This document shows, piece after piece, positions 7,899 through 16,110 of a DNA stretch of 35,696 nucleotides (position 1 is its first letter; every line of letters starts with the position of its first letter). The notes beneath the pieces were generated by a model that saw only the letters and a program-made list of their open reading frames with translations, had not been told where the DNA came from and did no database searches. The position numbers and the translations under genes were made by a program. The stretch is from Fusobacteriota bacterium (GTDB lineage Bacteria; Fusobacteriota; Fusobacteriia; JAPLKR01): the NCBI GenBank assembly GCA_026387965.1, contig JAPLKR010000058.1, forward strand, positions 1-35,696, read 5' to 3'.

Positions 7899-9203
7899 TT
7901 ATAAACTAAAAATTTTATGATAGAAATTTTCTTTCACATTTGGATGGATAGAAATTCCCGATTTGATAATGGACGTTTTGAAATCTACCACTTGAGCACG
8001 AGGCAAGATTCTGCAATTTCTCTCAATAATTGTTCGAGAAGGAATATTGACAAATTTCCCAATAATATTAAGACCTTGCGAAACTAGTGCTGGCACCTCA
8101 TAATTGGGGATTTCTACTTCTCCTACACCAATTTGGCATCCTTCACCAATAACGCAGCTTTTATCGATTATTGTATCATGAATAACACAATTTTTTTGAA
8201 TGAGAGTTTTATTTAAAATAACACAATTCTTAACCACTGCACCCTCTTCTATGATAACATCCGCAGAAATAACGCAATTTTCAATGCTTCCATTAATGAT
8301 TGCGCCACTTGACACAAGCGAATTAATACATTTTCCATGCGGACCAAATTTTACAGGAGGGGACGTTGAGGCTGTGGTTAATATTTTAACACTTGGATCA
8401 TATACATCAATTGGAGGATTTTCATTCGTAAGTTCTATGCTCGAACGCCAGTACTCTTCTACTGTACCGACATCTTTCCAAAATCCGCCAAATGTATGGG
8501 CTGATACTTTGTATTCCTGAATGATTTTAGGTAATATATCACGCCCAAAATCTGAAAGCCCTTGTGGACCACAATACTTTAATAAAACTTCTACTAATAC
8601 TTCTGTCTTGAAAATATAAATTCCAAGTGAAGCTAAATTAGATTTAGGAAAATCTGGCTTTTCTTCAAATTCAATAATCTCGTCTTTTCTATTTTTTACG
8701 ACCATTCCAAAACGCTTACTTTGCTTCTTATCTATTTCCGAGACAACAACCGTTACATCCGCATTGCGCTCTTCATGGTGTTTGAAGATAGGCCTATAAT
8801 CCATTACACAAATTTGATCCCCTGGTAAAATAAGCACATATTCAGGACGTCTTTCAATGATATATCCTAAGTTTTGATATACTGCATTAGCCGTTCCTTC
8901 ATACCATGGTTTGTTAAATTTTTGATACGGCGAAAGTATGGTTACACCATTCTCTCTATCCATATCCCAAGCTTTTCCTATTCCAATATGCTCCGTTAGC
9001 GAGCGTGGAAAATATTGCGTCAGAATTCCTACTGTATAAATATCAGAATTTACACAATTGCTTAAAACAAAATCAACAATACGATACTTTCCACCAAAAG
9101 TTACCGCAGGTTTTGCTCTATCATATGTCAACAAATCAAGTCTTGTTCCACCTCCACCAGCTAAAATCATCGCTAATGCGCGGGTTTTGAATTTTTTATC
9201 CAT
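7899..9203 (-). CDS. glgC: Glucose-1-phosphate adenylyltransferase (ADP-glucose pyrophosphorylase)
   Basis: A 434-residue enzyme that makes ADP-glucose from glucose-1-phosphate and ATP for glycogen synthesis. The nucleotide-binding signature is AGGGGTRLDLLTYDRAKPAV, with GGKYRIVDFVLSN following. The sugar-phosphate region includes EFEEKPDFPKS, and the C-terminal part (about 280-420) is a left-handed beta-helix with hexapeptide-like repeats. I chose the ATG at 9201-9203 because AAAGGTG lies six bases upstream; a GTG three codons earlier overlaps that RBS. It is the first gene of the glgC-kinase-malQ cluster and divergent from trpS. A TATAAT box is present about 40 bases upstream, but the -35 is weak. 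No glycogen synthase or branching enzyme is in the window. Confidence 0.95.
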   Translation of the reverse strand: MDKKFKTRALAMILAGGGGTRLDLLTYDRAKPAVTFGGKYRIVDFVLSNCVNSDIYTVGILTQYFPRSLTEHIGIGKAWDMDRENGVTILSPYQKFNKPWYEGTANAVYQNLGYIIERRPEYVLILPGDQICVMDYRPIFKHHEERNADVTVVVSEIDKKQSKRFGMVVKNRKDEIIEFEEKPDFPKSNLASLGIYIFKTEVLVEVLLKYCGPQGLSDFGRDILPKIIQEYKVSAHTFGGFWKDVGTVEEYWRSSIELTNENPPIDVYDPSVKILTTASTSPPVKFGPHGKCINSLVSSGAIINGSIENCVISADVIIEEGAVVKNCVILNKTLIQKNCVIHDTIIDKSCVIGEGCQIGVGEVEIPNYEVPALVSQGLNIIGKFVNIPSRTIIERNCRILPRAQVVDFKTSIIKSGISIHPNVKENFYHKIFSL

Positions 9204-9286
9204 TTTTGACACCTTTTGATTTTATTTTAATCAATTATATTATATCGAATCGTTCCTTTAAAATCTAGTGCTTTTTTCATATTTTC

Positions 9287-9315
9287 TTGATTTTATTTAC
9301 TCTGTATGTTAAAAT
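9287..9315 (+). promoter_or_regulatory. Promoter of trpS
   Basis: TTGATT (-35, 9287-9292), a 17-base spacer and TAAAAT (-10, 9310-9315), with a TGn extension just before the -10, lie 30 bases upstream of the trpS ATG. Confidence 0.7.
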
Positions 9316-9344
9316 AAATTATTAATTTTTATTTTGGAGGTATA

Positions 9345-10313
9345 ATGAAGCGTAGTCTTTCTGGTATTCAACCAAGCGGAACATTACATATAGGAAATTA
9401 CTTTGGTGCAATTAAGCAATTTTTAGAACAACAAAAAGTATATAATGGCTTTTATTTTGTTGCAAATTTACACTCTTTGACCTCCAATCCCCATAACTTA
9501 GAAGAGAATACCTATGATGTGGTACTTGATTACCTTGCTCTTGGACTTGACCCTGTGAAAACAAACATATTTTTACAATCCGATGTACCTGAGCATGTCG
9601 AACTCTACTGGTATCTTTCTAATATTACCCCTATTGGACTCCTCGAACGCGCGCACTCTTATAAAGATAAAACTGCTAGGGGGATCGCTGCAAACCATGG
9701 ACTATTTTCTTATCCTGTCCTTATGGCTGCTGATATTCTACTCTATGATGCAGATTTTGTCCCTGTTGGCAAAGATCAAAAGCAGCACTTGGAAATGGCT
9801 AGAGATATTGCTATTAAATTTAATCAGCAATATGGTGAGACGTTTAAAATACCAGAGCCGCTCATTAATGAAGCACTCCAAGCAGTCCTCGGGACCGATG
9901 GTCAGAAAATGTCAAAAAGCTATGGAAATACCATTGATATTTTTGCTCAAGGAAAAAATTTAAAAAAGCAAATTAATAATATTGTAACAGACTCCAAAGA
10001 GCTTGAAGAACCAAAGGATCCAAATTCTTGCAATATTTTTAAACTTTATGAACTTTTTGCAACATCAAAACAAATTACTGCTTTAGAAGCGAAATATTTA
10101 GCCGGAAATTTTGGATATGGTCATGCAAAAAAGGAACTTATGGATGTTATCGAATATTATTTTAAAGACGCTTATATTAAAAGAGCCGAATTAGTACAAA
10201 ATATGGATTATGTCAAAAAAGTTCTGCAAGAAGGCGCTTTAAAAGCGAGAGATGTTGCAGCTCCTAAAATGGTAGAAGTCAGAAAAAAAATCGGTATTGT
10301 GACTACACTATAA
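9345..10313 (+). CDS. trpS: Tryptophan--tRNA ligase
   Basis: A complete 322-residue class I aminoacyl-tRNA synthetase that charges tRNA-Trp. The HIGH-type motif is PSGTLHIGNYFGA near residue 10, and KMSKS is present as GQKMSKSYGNT near residue 194. The tryptophan-binding region (YPVLMAADILLYDADFVPVGKDQKQHLE) is typical of bacterial TrpS. GGAGG lies six bases before the ATG. It is transcribed alone, from a promoter divergent from glgC, and ends at a strong terminator. No T-box leader is apparent: the promoter leaves an untranslated leader of only about 25 bases. Confidence 0.98.
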   Translation: MKRSLSGIQPSGTLHIGNYFGAIKQFLEQQKVYNGFYFVANLHSLTSNPHNLEENTYDVVLDYLALGLDPVKTNIFLQSDVPEHVELYWYLSNITPIGLLERAHSYKDKTARGIAANHGLFSYPVLMAADILLYDADFVPVGKDQKQHLEMARDIAIKFNQQYGETFKIPEPLINEALQAVLGTDGQKMSKSYGNTIDIFAQGKNLKKQINNIVTDSKELEEPKDPNSCNIFKLYELFATSKQITALEAKYLAGNFGYGHAKKELMDVIEYYFKDAYIKRAELVQNMDYVKKVLQEGALKARDVAAPKMVEVRKKIGIVTTL

Positions 10314-10316
10314 ATT

Positions 10317-10351
10317 AAAAATCGAGTTGGAAATCACAACTCGATTTTTTT
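10317..10351. terminator. Bidirectional terminator between trpS and the NlpC/P60 gene
   Basis: AAAAATCGAGTTG (10317-10329) pairs with CAACTCGATTTTT (10337-10349) around a seven-base loop. The A/T-rich outer arms make it a terminator in both directions between convergent genes. Confidence 0.88.
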
Positions 10352-10358
10352 ATACCCA

Positions 10359-11564
10359 CTACACTATTACCATCATGTTACATGTCATTTCAAAAAGTGG
10401 CGAAATATCTCCTAAATGCTTTATTCCTGAATCTAAATAAGTTATATGAGAAGCGTGCTCGTGATAATTCAAACTCTCTTCTCCTGTACTAACAATCGTT
10501 CTCCAAAACTGATGAAATATTATAACACGTTTATTTTTCATGCCAAGATAGAGCATCACATGCCCAGGTCTGTGCAAAATGGTTCTAAATGGTATCCCGT
10601 TTTGTACGATAAATTCAACTTTTTCACTTTTGTTAAGCCCTTCTAATGAAAAAAAATTACCATTTTTCACTTGATCTTTCGAATTTCGGTTAATGAAATA
10701 GCCTAAACACGCAAAATAATCCTTCATCGTTGAGCTACAATCACGACCTTGATACTTCCCTCCCCAATCGTATGGTTGCCGTATTAATTTGTTTAAAATT
10801 TTAACACAGTTTTTTTTACAATATTTCATTGGAAAATCATCAGTTTTTTCCAAATCGATTTCTGCTTCAACGTAATGAGCCATGCCAGTAATTTCATTTT
10901 TTAAGGGGACAACTGCATTATTGTGGCTTATTGCCACAATACTTCCAACAAACAGCTCTGCGCAATAGTTAAAGTTATAATATAATGGCAAACTATCTTG
11001 TGTGACCACTCTATAATTTTGATGTGACGTTAGCCATTCAATATCTTTTTCTTCTATTTTAGCCACATCGCATGCCTCTATCCAAGCATAATTTTCACTG
11101 CTTGTTTTTGCAAAAAGAAATCGACCACTTTTTGTTTTTCCATATATTTTAATAGGAATCGAATAAGGGACCATACTCTCTTGAATCATATCAAATGGAT
11201 AATCTAATTCAGTTTCAAACAGTGGATGGTGCGTTGGTAATATTCTTAGATTTGAAGCTCTAGTTACCACACAACAATAACTTTTTTCTAAAAATGATTC
11301 CCTATCAATACTCGCTTTGAGTTCAGTCATAAATGCTTCACTCTGTTTTAATAAATTTTCACCACACCAATTTTTATTAGAAAATAGGGACCAATGATTC
11401 TCCATTTTTTCTAATACACTATTCTCGCTCTTTTCACACCATACAGAGTAATACCTGCTAAGATACATTTCTGCTAAAACTGAAGTTTCGCTTTCTTTCA
11501 AAAAATACGTTTCAAAATTTTGAGAAAGCTCTGCAATATCACTCAATTTTTGAAATACATTCAT
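10359..11564 (-). CDS. SH3-domain NlpC/P60-family cysteine peptidase
   Basis: A 401-residue protein with the layout of SH3b-containing NlpC/P60 endopeptidases that cut peptide stems of peptidoglycan. An N-terminal helical NLPC_P60-type region covers about 1-95. An SH3-like domain begins at TRASNLRILPTHHPLF (101) and runs to about 170, and a second SH3-like segment covers about 183-235. The C-terminal NlpC/P60 domain has Cys276 in GRDCSS, His335 in RPGHVMLYLG and a third polar residue, probably His351. There is no signal peptide or lipobox at the start, and an in-frame TAG upstream excludes an N-terminal extension. It may therefore act inside the cell on recycled muropeptides, or leave by another route. 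GGGAGA precedes the ATG. Confidence 0.85.
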   Translation of the reverse strand: MNVFQKLSDIAELSQNFETYFLKESETSVLAEMYLSRYYSVWCEKSENSVLEKMENHWSLFSNKNWCGENLLKQSEAFMTELKASIDRESFLEKSYCCVVTRASNLRILPTHHPLFETELDYPFDMIQESMVPYSIPIKIYGKTKSGRFLFAKTSSENYAWIEACDVAKIEEKDIEWLTSHQNYRVVTQDSLPLYYNFNYCAELFVGSIVAISHNNAVVPLKNEITGMAHYVEAEIDLEKTDDFPMKYCKKNCVKILNKLIRQPYDWGGKYQGRDCSSTMKDYFACLGYFINRNSKDQVKNGNFFSLEGLNKSEKVEFIVQNGIPFRTILHRPGHVMLYLGMKNKRVIIFHQFWRTIVSTGEESLNYHEHASHITYLDSGIKHLGDISPLFEMTCNMMVIV

Positions 11565-12547
11565 ATTATCTCTTCTCCCTATTTCTTTTTTCTATCTTAA
11601 CGTTTATTTTGAAATATTGCAACTATCTTAAATTTCATTTTACTTTTCTGTGTGTCCTTCTATTGATTTATTCGAATGACTATGTTATAGTAAAATATAT
11701 TAACCAAATTGAGAATTGTAATGTGAAAAATAGCACTCAAAATGAAAATTAACCGCGGAGATGCGTTCCTTATACATGCATTGTACACGGTATTCCTTTT
11801 ACAACGATCGTTGTTATCTTAAGAATTATGTACAAAAATTATTAAACGTAAAAACACTCCATTTTCAATCACTACCGCTGAATCTACTCTCTGAATCTTA
11901 CTTAGGAGTTCAAGCGTTTGATCAAACTCTTGCTACTTGTTTACAATAAATGCGTTAAAATATCTATATACCAAAACGCCAGGCGGAGGTCTTTACTGTT
12001 CTATTGGGATATATGAGAATCACTCAATTAAATCCATCCTCAACTACCGATGTATTAAAAATTTCTTTACCAACGTAAATATCATGATAGCAGTTGTGAC
12101 GTTTGAAGCATACTGATATTTACAATCACATCAGTATTTTTATTTCGACCAATAAAGGAGAATGAATCTATATTTGCAATATTTACTCCAAAATTCATAC
12201 TATTGTGCATCTACATGATATCCTCCTTTGTTGATAACCACTATCCGCTAAAGCAGATACACATGTTGTTGCAGCAACAACAAAAGTAATAACTCTTTAC
12301 ATTCATTATTCTCCCTATTAATATCTTTGCCAAGAATAATCAACTTGCCCCTCTAAGTATATAAATATTTTTTCCTATTTTCTCCAAATCCCCTCAATTA
12401 TTATCTAAAAAAATCAACTTAGATTGTGCATAATTTGACTAATTTATCAAATATTTACGAATAATTTTTAAGATGTTCACGTAAAGTTCGTAGTTAATTG
12501 ATAAAATAAAGAGTGTTTTTAAAATTCAAATCTATAAGGAGTCCTCT
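11565..12547. other. 983-bp stretch without an intact gene, apparently decayed
   Basis: Between the NlpC/P60 gene start and the POT-like transporter start, all six frames are broken by frequent stops. The longest plus-strand open stretch (11761-11949) has no RBS and looks random. On the minus strand a degraded secreted-protein gene can be traced near 12307 (see separate entry). The last 200 bases before 12548 are very AT-rich and should hold the transporter promoter, but I see no convincing -35/-10 pair. No tRNA, CRISPR or transposon end was recognised. Confidence 0.6.
11970..12307 (-). pseudogene. Remnant of a small secreted-protein gene (frameshifted)
   Basis: On the minus strand a GGGAG RBS (12312-12316) precedes ATG at 12305-12307. 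The ATG frame runs only 21 codons. Removing one base in the AAAGAG that follows codon 3 would give MNVKVITFVVAATTCVSALA, then DSGYQ: a textbook Sec signal peptide with an ALA-type cleavage site. Further minus-strand fragments follow in shifted frames, such as GGYHVDAQ, MNFGVNIANIDSFSFIGR and YVGKEIFNTSVVEDGFN, each ended by stops. This pattern suggests an accumulating-lesion pseudogene of a small exported protein. I do not recognise the family, and the downstream fragments could be chance. The signal-peptide part is the strongest evidence. Confidence 0.4.
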
Positions 12548-13987
12548 ATGATCAGCAGAAAATCTACGGCAGCCCCCATTATTGCAATGGCTGGGTATCT
12601 TTCTATTCAAATCTTTCTTATTATCAATATGGTACTCTATGCAGTACATGGCCTTGGACAATCGTGGGCATTTGCTAACGGAGTATACGGGGTTATTTGG
12701 AGTGTCAATACCATCATTGCTGTTGTCATCATCAAATTTGCTGACAAATGGGGCTATAAGGAGTCTTGCGTTATCGCTATGGTGTGTCAAATATTGGCCT
12801 TTTTCTTTCTCTCTATTGGTTCTGTTCCAGCCTTTTTAGTAGGCTCAAGCCTTTTTGGTACCGGAGCAAGTCTTTTTGTTAGCCAAAACTACGTCGTCCT
12901 TTCAAATACGATGAAAAAAGAGTATTCAGGAAGAAATAATGTATTTCTAATTAGCTATGTTGCTATGAATGGAGCCGCATTTTTTGCTGGTATTATCTCT
13001 GGTTATGCTAATATTATTGGTTATACTAATATCTTTAGAATTTCTATGGTTCTCTCAATCATCATGTTTATCTTTCTTATCACATTTTACCAAAAAACAA
13101 AAAGTGAAAAGGGAAACATCTGCTATGATCTCGATTGCCGTACACGAAAAGTGAAAGCGATGAGTTATTTATTCCTTTCTGGGGTTGCTTTTATCGCCTT
13201 TGCCATTCTACTCATATGTTGTTTTTTCTACAATGTTGTCAATTTACTCGTAATACTCTCAATTGTTGCCACATTTATCTATCTTATTGTTCTTATCTTT
13301 ATTCATAAAGGAAGAGAAAGAAAAAAGATTTTCGTTTTTACTTGGATATCACTTATCTCCATTATTTTTTGGACAGGTTATAACTTATATTCTGCAACAG
13401 CCTTTACAACCGTTTTAGATACTGCAACAAATTTACATAATTTTGCCGTTCAAGACGTACTTTCTGTTGAACCGTTGGTTATAATGACACTTGGTACTCT
13501 TGTAGTTATCACTCTATTTAGATTAGAAAAAAAGCATATTCATGTCAATGCTGCTATGAGAAGTATTATTGGACTACTTTTTTTATCTCTCGGATTTTTT
13601 CTACCAGTAATCGGCTTTCACACAAACCATTTTAGCAATCTAAATGTTGTTTGGATGATCATAGCCATCGCGTTTTGTGGTTTTGGCGAGATATTCATCG
13701 GTTCGGTATGTAATGCCATCGCAGGGGATTGTGCTACGAAAAAACTTGAAGGAATCTTCATCGCCATTGGGTTTATTGTGCTTGGCGGAAGTGGATCTAT
13801 CAGTGCTGTATTTTCAAACTGGATGGAAAACACCAGTGCGACAAACACTTTAATTATGACGCATCACTATAGCTATACTTTAGGGGTATTTGCACTCATT
13901 GCACTCATTGGAGCACTGATTTCTATTATAACATATAAAATCAGCACCAAATGGGGCGAATTCATCCCTTTTTCTCAAAAAAAATAG
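12548..13987 (+). CDS. MFS transporter, probably POT/PTR (peptide:H+ symporter) family
   Basis: A 479-residue polytopic membrane protein with about 12-14 predicted transmembrane segments spread over its whole length. The N-terminal part (GQSWAFANGVYGVIWSVNTIIAVVIIKFADKWGYK) has the MFS layout, with an acidic-glycine loop between helices 2 and 3. FWTGYNLYSATAFTTVLD resembles the POT helix-7 region FWALYEQ, and DVLSVEPLVIM resembles the POT S(I/F)NPLFII stretch, so a proton-coupled oligopeptide transporter is my best guess. The classical ExxER motif of helix 1 is not visible, so the substrate may differ. AAGGAG lies seven bases before the ATG. It stands alone next to decayed DNA and an IS remnant, which may indicate a variable locus. 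Confidence 0.75.
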   Translation: MISRKSTAAPIIAMAGYLSIQIFLIINMVLYAVHGLGQSWAFANGVYGVIWSVNTIIAVVIIKFADKWGYKESCVIAMVCQILAFFFLSIGSVPAFLVGSSLFGTGASLFVSQNYVVLSNTMKKEYSGRNNVFLISYVAMNGAAFFAGIISGYANIIGYTNIFRISMVLSIIMFIFLITFYQKTKSEKGNICYDLDCRTRKVKAMSYLFLSGVAFIAFAILLICCFFYNVVNLLVILSIVATFIYLIVLIFIHKGRERKKIFVFTWISLISIIFWTGYNLYSATAFTTVLDTATNLHNFAVQDVLSVEPLVIMTLGTLVVITLFRLEKKHIHVNAAMRSIIGLLFLSLGFFLPVIGFHTNHFSNLNVVWMIIAIAFCGFGEIFIGSVCNAIAGDCATKKLEGIFIAIGFIVLGGSGSISAVFSNWMENTSATNTLIMTHHYSYTLGVFALIALIGALISIITYKISTKWGEFIPFSQKK

Positions 13988-14025
13988 CAAAAGAGAGAGT
14001 TCAAAATTGAACTCTCTCTTTTGCT
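13986..14025. terminator. Long perfect hairpin after the POT-like transporter
   Basis: A 19-base inverted repeat (13986-14004 and 14007-14025) begins within the transporter stop codon. The 3' arm has an internal T4 but no U-run follows the stem, so it may be a weak terminator or a transcript-end stabilising structure rather than a canonical terminator. Confidence 0.6.
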
Positions 14026-14274
14026 CAGTAAAGCAAACATCGTCATTTCGCAGATGATTTTCAAAATTTTTAAATGAAAAAACTCAAATAGTTGAATGCT
14101 GACTCCTAGGAAAAAAGTTGATTTTAGAAGATTATAACAATTTTACATTTTTTTATACTCTTTTGTTATAACCAGCTGAAATATCGGCATTCATGAGAAT
14201 ATTTTTCAAAGAGTAGATTTCCGGCAATATACCGCTTCACAAAAATGAGGCAGAATTTCAAACAGAAAGAATTT
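14026..14274. other. Gene-less AT-rich stretch between two hairpins
   Basis: With the flanking hairpins, this forms a gene-less region of about 330 bases between the transporter and the transposase remnant. I see no ORF with an RBS, no RNA gene and no recognisable IS terminal repeat in it. Confidence 0.5.
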
Positions 14275-14327
14275 AAAAGATTAAGCGACAGAAAGAGTTT
14301 TTTTCTCTTTCTGTCGCTTAATCTTTT
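14275..14327. terminator. Long perfect hairpin at the 3' end of the transposase remnant
   Basis: A perfect 23-base inverted repeat (14275-14297 and 14305-14327) surrounds a seven-T loop. On the minus strand it overlaps the last codons of the transposase fragment and ends in TTTT. It may be a terminator carried by the insertion sequence or the surviving edge of the element. Confidence 0.6.
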
Positions 14328-14605
14328 GGAACTAATAATTTTTGATTGTAAACATCCATAAGTTTCAGATAACCTAAAGATTCATGGTAACGTTCAAAAT
14401 TGTAAAAGTAAATGTACTTATTGATAGCTTCTTTAAGATGTTTAATTGACTCAAAATTGAAAAAGTAAACCATCTCACATTTGGCAGAACGCCAAAACCT
14501 TTCAATGCAAATATTATCAGTAGTTCTTCCTTTACCGTCCATAGAAATTTCTATTTGATTTTCACTCATAATAAATCCTTTTAAATAGGTTTTGAAAATT
14601 TTCAC
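14318..14605 (-). pseudogene. IS3-family transposase (OrfB), C-terminal fragment
   Basis: The fragment encodes the last part of an IS3-type DDE integrase core. ISMDGKGRTTDNICIERFWRSAKCEMVYF contains the third catalytic acidic residue, in the IERFW context, and FYNFERYHESLGYLKLMDVY is the typical C-terminal helix region. Homology begins about ten residues before MSENQ. The first two catalytic Asp residues, the N-terminal half and OrfA are absent, so it cannot transpose. The nominal GTG start at 14605 is only where the open frame begins. No terminal inverted repeats or target duplication were identified. It is a scar of an older insertion beside the yfiH gene. Confidence 0.88.
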
Positions 14606-14660
14606 AGTGCACTTTGTGGCTTTGTGTCAAATATTTGCTTCAAGTTAGGCTCAAAGCACT

Positions 14661-15368
14661 TTATCTTCGATATATCAATGCATAATTTCGTCTTTTTGTA
14701 GCATCCTTTCTAAAAGAATGAAACTCTCCGGAACAGATAGTACAATGTCTGTCCACAACAATATTTTCCTCTTTAACACCATGGGCTAAAAAATGATTCA
14801 TTAAAAATTGCGCATTATCGTAGAAAACTTTTCCCTCACGAAAATAAAAAACCCCTTCTAACATAAACGGATAAGCGTCACTATACTCTTCAAAAAACTC
14901 TCTTGTAACTTCATAACAACACTTTTGAGCTGCTATACCAAGTACTATGCAAACCTCTTCCATTGTGACATTGAACTCACTTTTAAAACACGCCAAGGCT
15001 TTCTTTCCAATTCCAGCAAAGCTACCTTTCCACCCGGAATGAATGGCACCAAACACACTTCCATCTCTACTGTACATATATATAGGTAGACAATCGGCAT
15101 TTTTAATCAATATAAGCACATTTGGATCGTTTGTGATAATTCCGTCCGCTTGTCCTAACATCTCTGTCTTGTGTGCCTTTGTAACCGCTACAACCCTATC
15201 CGAATGTACTTGATGAACGGTTAAAATGGGTCGCTCTACGATTTGCAACAATTCAAATAGTTTGATATCCTTATCCACTGTAAAAATATAGGGCGTTTCA
15301 CTCGTAGTAAAACGCATTTCAATATCGCCAGCACTTAGTTGGTAAAAGTACCCCTCTTTTTTAAACAT
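14661..15368 (-). CDS. Laccase-domain/YfiH-family protein (multicopper-type purine nucleoside phosphorylase-like)
   Basis: A complete 235-residue YfiH/PgeF-family protein. The metal-binding residues lie in VHQVHSDRV, NADCLPIYMYS and AIHSGWKG, and the C-terminal signature is CTICSGEFHSFRKDATKRRNYALIY. Members have been described as polyphenol oxidases, as purine nucleoside phosphorylases/adenosine deaminases, and in E. coli as an editor of peptidoglycan precursors (PgeF). The sequence does not decide which activity applies here. Its ATG is seven bases from the stop of the upstream ttcA-like gene, so the three genes form one operon. The IS3 remnant lies just beyond its 3' end, with no clear terminator between. 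Confidence 0.92.
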   Translation of the reverse strand: MFKKEGYFYQLSAGDIEMRFTTSETPYIFTVDKDIKLFELLQIVERPILTVHQVHSDRVVAVTKAHKTEMLGQADGIITNDPNVLILIKNADCLPIYMYSRDGSVFGAIHSGWKGSFAGIGKKALACFKSEFNVTMEEVCIVLGIAAQKCCYEVTREFFEEYSDAYPFMLEGVFYFREGKVFYDNAQFLMNHFLAHGVKEENIVVDRHCTICSGEFHSFRKDATKRRNYALIYRR

Positions 15369-15375
15369 CGCTCTC

Positions 15376-16110
15376 CTAAATTTTGAGTGCAGTCTTTATG
15401 TTCGAACGCACTTGAGGATTAAATTTTGCTAAATTCTCCACAACCTCTTTCATATTCTCTCGCTGTGTATTCTTATCTGCTACATAGCGACAGTTATCCT
15501 TAAATACAGGAAATCTTCCCTTTCGCATATATTTTATCACACTACTCTCCTCTACGTGTGCCATAGGCCTAATCACCGTTACACCATGCTCCTCTGAGTA
15601 GTATTTAGGTCTCATGATATTGGTATTGCCTTGAAAAAAAAGATTCATAAAATAGGTCTCAATAATATCATCAAGATGATGACCAAGAGCTAATTTATTA
15701 CACCCATTTTTTTTCATAAAGGTATAGAGAATTCCACGGCGAAGTCTTGAACATAAGCTGCACGCGCTCTTCTCGGCATTTTGCTCTCTGATAATATTTC
15801 CAAGATTAGCTGAGATTACTTCAATGGGATGACCCATCTCTTCAAAATACTCTTGAACTTTTTTAAATCCTTCAAAATCCAAATCCGTATTATAAACATG
15901 AACAGGGAATATCTCAAATTTAAAATTCACCAATGCTTTTACCCGAAGAAGTGCATTGAAAAGTGCCACGCTATCTTTTCCACCAGATATAGCAATAGCA
16001 ACTCTATCTCCCTCCTGCACCATATCATAATCAATCATCGCTTTTCCGATTTTTCGCCACAAAGTCTTATTAAACCCTTTGAGTTCAACCCGTTCAAGAA
16101 TATTATTCAC
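15376..16110 (-). CDS. TtcA-like tRNA 2-thiocytidine biosynthesis protein (downstream paralog)
   Basis: A 244-residue PP-loop ATPase likely to thiolate a tRNA base, by analogy with TtcA and C32. The PP-loop is AISGGKDS near residue 43. The iron-sulfur cluster ligands are the CSLC pair in SACSLCSRLRRG and a third cysteine in FKDNCRYV, with LALGHHLDDIIET between them. The start is GTG (16108-16110), preceded by GGGGG, and it overlaps the stop of the upstream paralog (16103-16105) by eight bases, so translation is coupled. It is shorter than E. coli TtcA. Its exact target base is unknown; the neighbouring paralog suggests that the two have split roles or form a heteromer. Confidence 0.88.
   Translation of the reverse strand: MNNILERVELKGFNKTLWRKIGKAMIDYDMVQEGDRVAIAISGGKDSVALFNALLRVKALVNFKFEIFPVHVYNTDLDFEGFKKVQEYFEEMGHPIEVISANLGNIIREQNAEKSACSLCSRLRRGILYTFMKKNGCNKLALGHHLDDIIETYFMNLFFQGNTNIMRPKYYSEEHGVTVIRPMAHVEESSVIKYMRKGRFPVFKDNCRYVADKNTQRENMKEVVENLAKFNPQVRSNIKTALKI

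Noticed and set aside
9316-9344. T-box leader for trpS
   Set aside because: The promoter lies only about 30 bases from the ATG, too close for a T-box, and no T-box consensus is seen.
11761-11949. 62-codon plus-strand ORF in the decayed region
   Set aside because: It has no RBS, no recognisable domain and unusual composition; it overlaps a region broken in all frames and is probably chance.
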